From positions 78,068 through 142,067 of the forward strand of contig JAYFNX010000013.1 of assembly GCA_034933245.1 (NCBI GenBank): a stretch of 64,000 bases of DNA. The letters are read 5' to 3'. Source of the DNA: Pelethousia sp034933245 (GTDB lineage: Bacteria; Bacillota; Clostridia; Christensenellales; CAG-138). Shown piece by piece: positions 33,053-41,418 of this stretch (positions are counted from its first letter, which is position 1; each line of letters opens with the position of its first letter). The translations under genes and the position numbers were made by a program. The notes under the pieces are model-generated. The model searched no databases. It was not told the origin of the DNA and saw only the letters and a list, made by a program, of their open reading frames with translations.

Positions 33053-33211
33053 ATGAAGCAGTATGTATGCGATGTTTGCGGGTATGTTTATGACGAGGCA
33101 AAGGGCGAACCGGATTCGGGCATTGCTCCCGGCACCGCTTGGGCCGATGTTCCGGACGATTTTGTATGCCCCGTTTGCGGAGTAGGCAAAGAATCCTTCA
33201 GCGAAGCATAA
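33053..33211 (+). CDS. Rubredoxin
   Basis: A 52-residue one-iron electron carrier, too short for many gene callers. It begins MKQYVCDVCGYVYDEAKGE and ends DDFVCPVCGVGKESFSEA, giving the two Cys-x2-Cys-Gly knuckles, the aromatic core and the conserved Pro before the second pair. SD GGAAAGGAAG precedes ATG 33053. It sits just downstream of the flavodiiron protein and before a strong terminator, so it probably shares that transcript and passes electrons to it. Confidence 0.95.
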   Translation: MKQYVCDVCGYVYDEAKGEPDSGIAPGTAWADVPDDFVCPVCGVGKESFSEA

Positions 33212-33216
33212 AACGA

Positions 33217-33250
33217 AAAGTATCCCCCGGCAAACGTCGGGGGATACTTT
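33217..33250 (+). terminator. Terminator of the flavodiiron-rubredoxin operon
   Basis: Arms AAAGTATCCCCC and GGGGGATACTTT (33217-33250), loop CGGCAAACGTC; followed by TG-rich sequence. Confidence 0.85.
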
Positions 33251-33473
33251 GTAGATGGCATAATTAACAGAGAAAAGGAAGCATTTCTTTGCCCATCATT
33301 ATGGGAATCCCAGATAGGGAGAAATGACCGTAAAAAGTTGCATAATGTTCACGAAATTGGCCGTATAGGACGAAAGATTGCATTGCAAATCGGTACGGGG
33401 TGTGTTAACCTATACTTCGTATGACGGTATGACCGTATATAGTAAAAGAAAAGCGTAACGTTCGGAGGTAAAC

Positions 33474-34946
33474 ATGGCGACTATGGAAAAGCTCGAGGGC
33501 AGCAAAATTAAGCTGACCATCGAGGTATCGGCGGCACAATTCGAAGAAGCGAGCCAGAAGGCTTATCACACTGCGGGCAAGAAATATAATGTGCCCGGCT
33601 TCCGTAAAGGCAAGGCGCCCCGCAAGGTGATTGAGAACATGTATGGTGCCTTGGCGTTTTTCGATGATGCCTTTGATATTCTCTACCCCGATGCTTACCA
33701 GAGCGCCATTCAACAACACGGCATTGAGCCTGTTGACAGGCCGGACGTCTCCATCGAAAGCTTGCCGGAAGGCGAGAATCCCTTGGTTTTTAGCATCCAG
33801 GTGGCAGTTAAGCCCGAGGTGGAGCTGGGCCAGTACAAGGGTATAGAAGTAGAAAAGCGTGCGTATAATGTTACGGACGAGGACGTGTCCGCCGCTATTG
33901 AACAGCTGCGCGAAGGCGTAGCGCGTATGGTGGATGTGGAGCGTGCCGTGGAGAACGGCGACACCGTGAATCTGGATTATTCCGGCAGTGTGGACGGCGT
34001 TAAGTTCGAGGGCGGCACCGCAGAGGGCCAGACCCTTGTTATCGGTAGTGGCAGCTTTATCCCCGGCTTCGAGGCACAGATGGTGGGTATGAAAATTGGC
34101 GAGGAGAAGGATATCGAAGTCACCTTCCCTGAGCAGTACCACGCCGAGAACCTGGCGGGTAAAAAGGCCGTGTTTACCGTGAAGGTGAACAACGTGCAGG
34201 TTCGGGAACTTCCGGAGTTGGACGATGAGTTTGCCAAGGATGTTTCCGAGTTCGATACCCTGGAGGCGCTGAAGGAAGCAAAGCGGAAAGAACTGCTGGA
34301 GCAGGCCGAGCGGGATGCCAAGACGGAAAAAGAGAATGCGGTTGTCGGCACAGCTGTCGAAAATGCTACTGTAGAAATTCCGGATGCGATGGTAGAACGG
34401 CAGATTGACTCCTTCCTGAACGATATGCGCTACCGGCTGCGCATGCAGGGCTTATCTCTGGAGGATTACCTGAAATATACCAATACGGAGCTTGCAGCGC
34501 TGCGCGATCAGTGCAGGGCGGACGCCGCCTTGCGCGTTAAGAGCCAGTTGGTCATCGAGGCCATTAGCAAAGTTGAAAAAATCGAAGCCACGCCGGAAGA
34601 AATTAGCCGGAAGGTGGCCGAATATGCCACAAGGTTGAACCCTGAAGCAGCGGAAGATTTTGAGAAGAACCTTACCGCTGAGGATAAGCTCTACTTCGTG
34701 GATCAGGTTGTGGCGGATAAGACCTTGGCCGTGCTGACGGAGAGCGCAAAGGAAGTAGCGCCCAAGAAAACAAAGGCCAAGGCAAAAGACAAGTCCGAAA
34801 CCTCTGCGGAAACAACGGAGACGGAGAAAAAGAAGCCCGCAAAGAAAGCCACCGCCAAGAAGACGGAGAATGGCGAGGAAAAGCCTGCTAAGAAGAAAGC
34901 TCCGTCCAAGAAAAAGGCGGGGGCAGACCAAGCGGAAGAAGAATAA
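33474..34946 (+). CDS. tig: Trigger factor with long Lys-rich tail
   Basis: A ribosome-bound chaperone and prolyl isomerase that meets nascent chains at the exit tunnel. The 490 residues comprise the ribosome-binding domain with GFRKGKAPR (42-50), the FKBP-type isomerase domain (about 155-245, VNLDYSGSVDG...GSGSFIPGFE) and the helical chaperone arms. After about residue 425 comes a tail of Lys/Ala/Glu repeats (KKTKAKAKDK, KKPAKKATAKK, KKKAPSKKKAG) that normal trigger factors lack. SD CGGAGG precedes ATG 33474. First gene of the tig-clpP-clpX cluster. Confidence 0.95.
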   Translation: MATMEKLEGSKIKLTIEVSAAQFEEASQKAYHTAGKKYNVPGFRKGKAPRKVIENMYGALAFFDDAFDILYPDAYQSAIQQHGIEPVDRPDVSIESLPEGENPLVFSIQVAVKPEVELGQYKGIEVEKRAYNVTDEDVSAAIEQLREGVARMVDVERAVENGDTVNLDYSGSVDGVKFEGGTAEGQTLVIGSGSFIPGFEAQMVGMKIGEEKDIEVTFPEQYHAENLAGKKAVFTVKVNNVQVRELPELDDEFAKDVSEFDTLEALKEAKRKELLEQAERDAKTEKENAVVGTAVENATVEIPDAMVERQIDSFLNDMRYRLRMQGLSLEDYLKYTNTELAALRDQCRADAALRVKSQLVIEAISKVEKIEATPEEISRKVAEYATRLNPEAAEDFEKNLTAEDKLYFVDQVVADKTLAVLTESAKEVAPKKTKAKAKDKSETSAETTETEKKKPAKKATAKKTENGEEKPAKKKAPSKKKAGADQAEEE

Positions 34947-34995
34947 TATAGAGAAGGCGGGCGGGGCCTGCCAAAGCACCAAAGGAGGTACGTAT

Positions 34996-35583
34996 ATGGG
35001 CGGATTAATACCTATGGTTGTGGAACAAACCAACCGTGGCGAACGTTCTTACGATATTTATTCCAGGCTGCTCAAGGATCGTATTATATTTCTGGGCGGC
35101 GAGGTGGATGATGATACGGCCAACCTGATCGTGGCCCAGATGATCTTCCTTGAAGCGGACGATCCGGATAAGGACATCAGCCTATACATCAACAGCCCGG
35201 GCGGTTCCGTAACGGCAGGTATGGCTATCTATGATACCATGCAGTATATTAAGTGCGATGTCAGCACAATCTGTATCGGCATGGCGGCCAGCATGGGCGC
35301 GTTCCTGTTGGCGGCGGGCGCGAAGGGGAAGCGCAAAGCGCTGCCGAACTGCGAGGTCATGATTCATCAGCCTTCGGGTGGCGCCCGCGGGCAGGTTACG
35401 GATGTAACCATTCAGGCCGAGCAGTTGTTGAAAATCAAGAAAAAGATGAATGAGATCCTGTCCCAGCGCACGGGCCAGCCTTTTGAAAAGGTAGCGCAGG
35501 ATACCGAGCGCGACAATTATATGGATGCCCAGGCGGCGCTTGCCTATGGCATAGTGGATGAGATTATCCCCCCAAGGAGGTAA
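34996..35583 (+). CDS. clpP: ATP-dependent Clp protease proteolytic subunit
   Basis: A 195-residue serine protease that forms the 14-mer degradation chamber. The catalytic triad is visible: Ser99 in GMAASMGAF, His124 in MIHQPSGG and Asp173 in DTERDN. The start is ATG 34996, placed by AAAGGAGGT 6 bases upstream; the longer frame overlaps tig and is spurious. It is followed 3 bases later by clpX, its unfoldase partner, so the subunits are made together. The N-terminus (MGGLIPMVVEQTNRGERSYDIYSRLL) is as in other ClpPs. Confidence 0.97.
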   Translation: MGGLIPMVVEQTNRGERSYDIYSRLLKDRIIFLGGEVDDDTANLIVAQMIFLEADDPDKDISLYINSPGGSVTAGMAIYDTMQYIKCDVSTICIGMAASMGAFLLAAGAKGKRKALPNCEVMIHQPSGGARGQVTDVTIQAEQLLKIKKKMNEILSQRTGQPFEKVAQDTERDNYMDAQAALAYGIVDEIIPPRR

Positions 35584-35586
35584 TGG

Positions 35587-36864
35587 ATGACAATTTTTGA
35601 GGATAACGGCTCGGTCCATTGTTCTTTCTGCGGCAAATCCCAGGATGAGGTTCGCCGCGTGATTGCAGGACCGGGTGTGTATATCTGTGACGAGTGCATT
35701 GAGCTTTGCCAGGAAATCATCGATGATGATTACTTCAAGGCTGATGGCGATTCTGAGCTGCGGGAGATTCCTAAACCCCAGGAAATCGCCAAAACTCTGG
35801 ATCAATATGTAATTGGTCAGGTGATGGCCAAACGGGCCTTGGCGGTAGCCGTATATAACCACTACAAACGCATCACATCGGGCAAACAAGCCGGCGATGT
35901 GGAGCTGCAAAAAAGCAACATCATTATGCTGGGGCCCACGGGTTGCGGAAAGACCATGTTGGCCCAAACCCTGGCTAAAATATTGGATGTCCCCTTTGCC
36001 GTGGCCGATGCCACCTCTCTTACGGAGGCGGGCTATGTTGGGGAAGACGTGGAGAACATTCTTCTCAAACTGATTCAGGCAGCGGACTATAACGTGCAGC
36101 GGGCTGAAAAGGGGATCATTTATATCGATGAGATCGATAAGATCGCCCGCAAGAGTGAAAACCCTTCCATTACCCGGGATGTGTCTGGCGAAGGCGTACA
36201 GCAGGCCTTGCTTAAGATATTGGAGGGGACGGTAGCCAATGTGCCGCCGCAAGGTGGCCGTAAGCATCCCCAGCAGGAGTGCATTCAAATCGACACCACG
36301 AATATTCTCTTTATCTGCGGCGGGGCTTTTGCAGGCATTGAGGATATTATTTCCAAGCGCACGGGCAAAAAGCTCATGGGCTTTGGGGCGGATGTCAAAA
36401 GCCACGAGGAAAAGGATATCGGCGAGATCCTCAAGCATATTTTGCCCGAGGATTTGCTGAAATTCGGGTTGATCCCGGAGTTCGTTGGCCGCATGCCCAT
36501 CATCGTGACGCTTCACCAGTTGGACGAAGCGGCTTTGATGGATATTCTTACCAAGCCCAAGAATGCCCTTACCCGGCAATATAAATATCTTTTCGAACTG
36601 GACGGCGTGGAGTTGACGTTTGATGAGGATGCCTTGGTCGCCGTGGCCCACAAGGCCATAGAACGCAAAACCGGCGCCCGTGGCCTGCGGGCGATTCTGG
36701 AGGACGTGATGCTGGAGATCATGTTCGATATACCCAGCCGCAGCGATATCAAGCGCTGTGAGATAACCAAAGATGCCATAGAGAAAAAGTCGCCTCCTCA
36801 TCTGATTTACAGGGAGGAGCAACCCAGGTTGGAAGCGCCTAGGCGCGAAAGCGACGCATGCTGA
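35587..36864 (+). CDS. clpX: ATP-dependent Clp protease ATP-binding subunit ClpX
   Basis: A 425-residue AAA+ unfoldase feeding ClpP. The N-terminal zinc-binding domain has Cys12, Cys15, Cys34 and Cys37. Walker A is GPTGCGKT (116-123) and Walker B IIYIDEIDKI. Sensor and pore-loop regions are present, and the C-terminal part carries the usual KTGARGLRAILEDVMLEIMFD. SD AGGAGG precedes ATG 35587 and overlaps the clpP stop. Last gene of the tig-clpP-clpX cluster, closed by a terminator at 36908. Confidence 0.97.
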   Translation: MTIFEDNGSVHCSFCGKSQDEVRRVIAGPGVYICDECIELCQEIIDDDYFKADGDSELREIPKPQEIAKTLDQYVIGQVMAKRALAVAVYNHYKRITSGKQAGDVELQKSNIIMLGPTGCGKTMLAQTLAKILDVPFAVADATSLTEAGYVGEDVENILLKLIQAADYNVQRAEKGIIYIDEIDKIARKSENPSITRDVSGEGVQQALLKILEGTVANVPPQGGRKHPQQECIQIDTTNILFICGGAFAGIEDIISKRTGKKLMGFGADVKSHEEKDIGEILKHILPEDLLKFGLIPEFVGRMPIIVTLHQLDEAALMDILTKPKNALTRQYKYLFELDGVELTFDEDALVAVAHKAIERKTGARGLRAILEDVMLEIMFDIPSRSDIKRCEITKDAIEKKSPPHLIYREEQPRLEAPRRESDAC

Positions 36865-36907
36865 CCTTCTCATTTGGAGGCGAGCACGCTGCATATCGGC
36901 AACATTC

Positions 36908-36947
36908 GTTCGGCAGGGTTATCTAAACCTTGCCGAACATTTTTTTA
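36908..36947 (+). terminator. Terminator of clpPX
   Basis: Arms GTTCGGCAGGGTT and AAACCTTGCCGAAC with loop ATCT (one mismatch) and a T7 run. Confidence 0.9.
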
Positions 36948-36981
36948 CGTCGTTTGATTAAATTTATCACGGAGGTGGATT

Positions 36982-38379
36982 ATGCAAAAGGATGTTGTTA
37001 TTGTGGGCGCGGGTCCGGCGGGCATTTTTACAGCCTTGGAAATGCTGAAAAAAGGCAGCAAGCAAAGCATTTTGCTGGTAGAAAAAGGACAAGCTATTGA
37101 AAACCGTCGCTGTCCCAAAAGCAAGGTAGGCCATTGCATAAGCTGCAAGCCCTATTGCCATATTACCACAGGCTTTTCCGGGGCGGGGGCCTTTTCCGAT
37201 GGGAAGCTGTCCCTTAGCCATGAGGTCGGGGGAGACCTACCAACTTTAATTGGGGAAAGGGTTGCCCAGGAAACCATTGAATATACGGATAAAATCTATT
37301 TGGACTTTGGCGCGTCCAACCAAGTGGAAGGCATTTCGAATACCCAGGAAGTAAAGGATATCCGCAAGCGGGCGATTCGCGCCGGCCTTAAGCTGGTGGA
37401 TTGTCCCATTCGGCATATGGGTACGGAAAAGGCACAGGATATTTATCTGGCCATCGAGAAGTATTTGCAGGAGCGAGGGGTGGAGATGCTCTTCGGCTGC
37501 GAATGCACCAACCTCATTTTGGAGGGTAACGTATGCCGTGGCATCTACATAAATGACGGCGGGGCGGAGCAGGCTGTTTTTGCCAAGCGGGTGGTGGTGG
37601 CTACAGGCCGCCGGGGCGCGGATTGGCTGGAAAAGATCTGCGCTGAGCACTGCATTGCCCACCAGCCCGGCACAGTGGATATCGGGGTACGGGTGGAGGT
37701 ACGCAACGAGGTTATGGAGCGCGTAAACACGGTTCTCTATGAATCCAAACTCATCGGTTATCCGCCTCCCTTTAAGAATAAAGTGCGAACTTTCTGCCAG
37801 AATCCGGGCGGATTTGTGAGCCAGGAAAATTATGATAACGATCTGGCGGTGGTAAATGGCCATTCTTATAAGGAGCTTAAGAGTGAGAATACCAACGTGG
37901 CCATTCTTTGTTCCCATAATTTCAGCGTCCCCTTCAACCAGCCCATTGCCTATGCACAAAAGGTGGGCGAGCTGACGAATATGCTGGGCGCGGGCCATAT
38001 TCTGGTGCAGCGTTTTGGTGACATATTGGATGGAAAGCGCACCTGGCCCAAGGAGCTGAGCCAAGCGAATGTGAAACCTACCCTGCCGGATGCCGTTGCC
38101 GGGGATATTACCGCGGCCATGCCCTATCGGGCCATGATTAACATCATCAATTTTATCAAGGCCATGGATAATGTGGTGCCGGGCTTTGCCGCGGAAGAAA
38201 CATTGCTCTATTCCCCGGAGCTTAAGTTTTACAGCAACCGGGTGAAAATGGATGAGGCTTTTAATACCAGCTTACAGGGGCTACACTGCCTGGGCGATTC
38301 CAGCGGCTGGACTCGGGGATTGATGATGGCTTCCGTGATGGGCGTGCTCATGGGTCGCCAAATAGCGGAGGAAGGTTAA
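36982..38379 (+). CDS. FAD-dependent oxidoreductase (COG2509 type)
   Basis: A 465-residue flavoprotein. The dinucleotide-binding motif VGAGPAGIFTALEM opens the chain, a second Rossmann-type ATGRRGADWL segment lies mid-protein, and GLHCLGDSSGWTRGLMMASVMG marks the end of the FAD fold. A cysteine-rich stretch (CPKSKVGHCISCKPYC, about 38-53) is typical of this uncharacterised dehydrogenase group and may bind metal or be redox-active. SD CGGAGGTGG precedes ATG 36982. Single gene between two terminators. Substrate not known. Confidence 0.85.
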   Translation: MQKDVVIVGAGPAGIFTALEMLKKGSKQSILLVEKGQAIENRRCPKSKVGHCISCKPYCHITTGFSGAGAFSDGKLSLSHEVGGDLPTLIGERVAQETIEYTDKIYLDFGASNQVEGISNTQEVKDIRKRAIRAGLKLVDCPIRHMGTEKAQDIYLAIEKYLQERGVEMLFGCECTNLILEGNVCRGIYINDGGAEQAVFAKRVVVATGRRGADWLEKICAEHCIAHQPGTVDIGVRVEVRNEVMERVNTVLYESKLIGYPPPFKNKVRTFCQNPGGFVSQENYDNDLAVVNGHSYKELKSENTNVAILCSHNFSVPFNQPIAYAQKVGELTNMLGAGHILVQRFGDILDGKRTWPKELSQANVKPTLPDAVAGDITAAMPYRAMINIINFIKAMDNVVPGFAAEETLLYSPELKFYSNRVKMDEAFNTSLQGLHCLGDSSGWTRGLMMASVMGVLMGRQIAEEG

Positions 38380-38406
38380 TAATATAAACGATTTGTCCCG
38401 GCATGC

Positions 38407-38444
38407 GGCACGGCGTATAGGTATGCGCCGTGCCGTTGATTTTT
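38407..38444 (+). terminator. Terminator of the FAD oxidoreductase gene
   Basis: Perfect arms GGCACGGCG and CGCCGTGCC (38407-38434), then GTTGATTTTTC. Confidence 0.85.
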
Positions 38445-38548
38445 CAAAAAATAGAAAGGATAAACCCTGCAATTCCCACGAAGGAGCCGGGGGGAACTGC
38501 ACATACTATCCCATAACGAGGATGTTTCAATAGATGGAGGATTTGCGT

Positions 38549-40225
38549 ATGCAAATGGTGTGGATTTGGCTGGTTGTCCAGGCGGCGGCAATTGGTATTA
38601 TGGTTTTGATCTCCCGCAGGACCACAAAAGGAATGGCGCCGGAACCTAAAAAGAAGCCACGGCAGACCCGGGAAGAAAGCCACGAAATGCGCGAATTGCG
38701 GCAAATGCGAGCTCGCTCCTTGAACCTGCCCCTTTCGGAGAAGGCGAGACCAGCGCAAATGGATGAGATTATTGGCCAAGCAGATGGTATTCGTGCGCTT
38801 CGGGCGGCCCTTTGCGGCCCGAATCCGCAGCACGTGCTCATTTATGGTCCTCCAGGTTGTGGCAAAACCTGCGCAGCTCGGCTTGTTTTGGATGAAGCGA
38901 AACGCTGCAGCGATTCGCCCTTTGATGCGGATTCCCGCTTTGTGGAAGTGGATGCTACCTGTGTGCGCTTTGATGAGCGGGCGATTGCAGACCCGCTTCT
39001 GGGCTCCGTCCATGATCCAATCTATCAGGGAGCCGGCGCTTTGGGCGCACAAGGCGTGCCACAGCCGAAACCGGGGGCTGTAAGCCGGGCGCACTGCGGC
39101 GTGTTATTTTTAGATGAAATCGGCGAATTGCATCCCGTGCAGATGAACAAGCTGCTCAAGGTGCTGGAGGATAGAAAAGTGTTTTTTGAAAGCGCATATT
39201 ATTCGGACGAAAACACCAATATTCCCCGATACATTCATGATATATTCCAAAATGGCATGCCCGCGGATTTTCGGCTGGTAGGAGCTACGACCAGGCGGCC
39301 GGAGGAATTGCCGCCCGCCCTGCGATCTCGCTGTGTGGAACTTTATTTTAAACCTTTAAATGAGGGAAATCTAGCGCGGATAGCCCAAGGCGCGGCCCAG
39401 CGATTGGGTTACGAAATAAGCTGGGAAGCCTGCCTGCTGCTGGCTGCTTATTGTGAATCCGGCCGCGATGCGGTAAATCTGATACAGCTGGCGGGGGGCG
39501 TAGCCTATGGAGAGAGCCGGCATGAGCTCAGCCCCGAGGATGTGCGGTGGGTAGCTGAAATCAGCAACTGTCAGCTTCGCACGCCTCCTAAATTGCCGGA
39601 GAAGCCCCGCGTTGGCGTTGCTGTGGGGCTGGCTGTAACGGGAGTTGGCACGGGCATGGCTGTGGAAATTGAGTGCATGGTGGATAGATCCCGCGGTACG
39701 GATTCCGGCACCCTGGATGTAGGAGGAGCGGTGGATTATGAAGAATTGGAGATGCGAGGCCGGAAACTGGGCCGCAAAGGGACGGCTAAAACCTCCGCCG
39801 AAAATGTGCTGGGGGCCTTTCGTAAACGCTTCGGTTGGGATTACAAACAATATGATGTACGCTTTAACATCCCAGGCGGCCTGCCAATGGATGGGCCCAG
39901 CGCGGGTATCGCGCTTGCCGTTGCCCTCATGAGCGCCATTTGCGGCAAAGCACCTATTGGGCACTTGGCGCTGACCGGAGAAATCACCGTGCAGGGGGAG
40001 GTGCGCCCGGTGGGAGGGGTACGGGAAAAACTTACCGCTGCCATTGACGGCGGAGCCAAAATCGTCCTAATTCCCAAAGCCAATTGGGAGAATACTTATG
40101 CTTCTATGGATGGGGAGGTGCTCCCGGTAGAGGATATTACCCAGGTGATGCGGACAGCCTTCGACATTCCTTACGAAACCGCCCTGGAGGAAGGTGTGCT
40201 GCCCCTTCTCTGCACCACGGCTTGA
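38549..40225 (+). CDS. lonB: Membrane-anchored Lon-like protease LonB
   Basis: ATG 38549 follows GGAGG by 8 bases (an upstream ATG at 38534 is less well placed) and gives 558 residues. Domains: N-terminal membrane anchor (about 2-19), AAA+ ATPase with GPPGCGKT and LFLDEIGELH, then the Lon protease domain with catalytic Ser in GPSAGIALAVALMSA and Lys in AKIVLIPKANWEN. The shortened, anchored form matches LonB of spore formers, which is made in the forespore in Bacillus. Own transcription unit after a terminator. Confidence 0.92.
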   Translation: MQMVWIWLVVQAAAIGIMVLISRRTTKGMAPEPKKKPRQTREESHEMRELRQMRARSLNLPLSEKARPAQMDEIIGQADGIRALRAALCGPNPQHVLIYGPPGCGKTCAARLVLDEAKRCSDSPFDADSRFVEVDATCVRFDERAIADPLLGSVHDPIYQGAGALGAQGVPQPKPGAVSRAHCGVLFLDEIGELHPVQMNKLLKVLEDRKVFFESAYYSDENTNIPRYIHDIFQNGMPADFRLVGATTRRPEELPPALRSRCVELYFKPLNEGNLARIAQGAAQRLGYEISWEACLLLAAYCESGRDAVNLIQLAGGVAYGESRHELSPEDVRWVAEISNCQLRTPPKLPEKPRVGVAVGLAVTGVGTGMAVEIECMVDRSRGTDSGTLDVGGAVDYEELEMRGRKLGRKGTAKTSAENVLGAFRKRFGWDYKQYDVRFNIPGGLPMDGPSAGIALAVALMSAICGKAPIGHLALTGEITVQGEVRPVGGVREKLTAAIDGGAKIVLIPKANWENTYASMDGEVLPVEDITQVMRTAFDIPYETALEEGVLPLLCTTA

Positions 40226-40273
40226 TATAATAACGATCTGCAAGTATGCAAAAAATATGGTATACTAGGGGCC

Positions 40274-41380
40274 ATGAAGCAAAAGACAAGTAATTGCACA
40301 TGGCCCTGTTTAGCTTGGCGGCTGCCATGGCTGCTGCTGATTTTTATTGGACTTTGGCTGCCAAAGCTGGCGGAATCTTATCCGCAAAAAGCGGAATGGT
40401 ACGCGGAAAAGATATATCCTGTTATTGCGGGTATTCTAGGGTTTCTAAGCAGCATATGGACCTTTTCCTTGGTGGAATTTATCCTATACGGAACGGTGCT
40501 GGGAGCGGTGGTTTCCTGCCTTGTTTATTTGCTGCTCTGGATACGCAAAAGGATTCCGCTCGCTAATCTTGTTAGCTTTTTTATGAGCCTGGCAATTGCG
40601 GGAGGCGTAATTTTAAACGCCTTTTATTTGACGTGGGGGTTTAACTATGCTCGTCCAACCCTTTATCAAATCCTGGATTTACCGCTGCAGGAGCGGCCGG
40701 CCGACGAATTGAAGGAATTATGCGATTCCCTTTGCATGCAGGCCGCTTCGCTTCGGCTCCATGTATCGGAAGACAAAGAGGGTGTGTTTACCCTGCCCGA
40801 TGGGTGGCGCGCGTATTTCCGAAAAATACCCCAAGCTTACGAAGCTTTGGGGCAAGAGATAACGCTTTTCTCCCAGCGGGTATATCCAGCAAAGGGAGTG
40901 GTGGCATCGGAAGGGATGAGCTATGCGGGCATTGCGGGCATCTACATCCCCTACACTGCCGAAGCCAATGTGAACGTGCATCAGCCCGCCCTGCTGCTTT
41001 TATCCAGCGCAGCCCACGAAACCGCCCATTATCTGGGGGTGGCCAAGGAGGATGAAGCGAATTTTGTGGCATACCTGGCCTGCACGAAGTCCGATGACCC
41101 CGCAATCGCCTATTCGGGCATTATGCTGGCCCTGATTCACTGCATGAATAAGCTTCGCGAGGCGGACCCGGTGGCTTTTTTAGAGGTTCGGCAGAAGTAT
41201 AGCGACGCTATGGTGCGGGATATTCGCCAATACAACGCCTATTGGGAAGCCTACGATGGGGCGGTACAAGAGGCGGTGGACAATATGAACGATGCTTATC
41301 TGAAGCATAACCAACAGGAGAACGGGGTGAGAAGCTACGGTTTAATGGTGGATTTGCTTTTGGCCTGGCATTTTCAATGA
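40274..41380 (+). CDS. DUF3810-family membrane protein with HExxH-like motif
   Basis: A 368-residue protein with three N-terminal membrane helices (about 17-32, 56-88 and 98-124), then a soluble domain with AAHETAHYLGVAKEDEANFVAYL. HETAH followed about 12 residues later by Glu is a gluzincin-like zinc site, so a membrane-tethered metallopeptidase is plausible; DUF3810 members carry this pattern. An upstream -10 (TATACT, 40260-40265) suggests its own promoter. Substrate unknown. Confidence 0.8.
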   Translation: MKQKTSNCTWPCLAWRLPWLLLIFIGLWLPKLAESYPQKAEWYAEKIYPVIAGILGFLSSIWTFSLVEFILYGTVLGAVVSCLVYLLLWIRKRIPLANLVSFFMSLAIAGGVILNAFYLTWGFNYARPTLYQILDLPLQERPADELKELCDSLCMQAASLRLHVSEDKEGVFTLPDGWRAYFRKIPQAYEALGQEITLFSQRVYPAKGVVASEGMSYAGIAGIYIPYTAEANVNVHQPALLLLSSAAHETAHYLGVAKEDEANFVAYLACTKSDDPAIAYSGIMLALIHCMNKLREADPVAFLEVRQKYSDAMVRDIRQYNAYWEAYDGAVQEAVDNMNDAYLKHNQQENGVRSYGLMVDLLLAWHFQ

Positions 41381-41384
41381 AACA

Positions 41385-41418
41385 AAAAAGCGCCCCGCCT
41401 TTACGCCGGGGCCGTTTT
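41385..41418. terminator. Bidirectional terminator between the DUF3810 and PBP genes
   Basis: A6 then GCGCCCCGCC-TTTAC-GCCGGGGCC then T5; usable in both directions between convergent genes (one mismatch in the stem). Confidence 0.8.

Noticed and set aside
35182..36894. 570-residue minus-strand ORF over clpP/clpX
   Set aside because: Both genes on the other strand are certain; this is a long antisense shadow.
38423..38533. 36-codon plus-strand ORF (contains CNSHEGAGGNCTYYP)
   Set aside because: Its ATG lies inside a terminator hairpin with no usable SD; the Cys/Gly-rich text is curious but unsupported.
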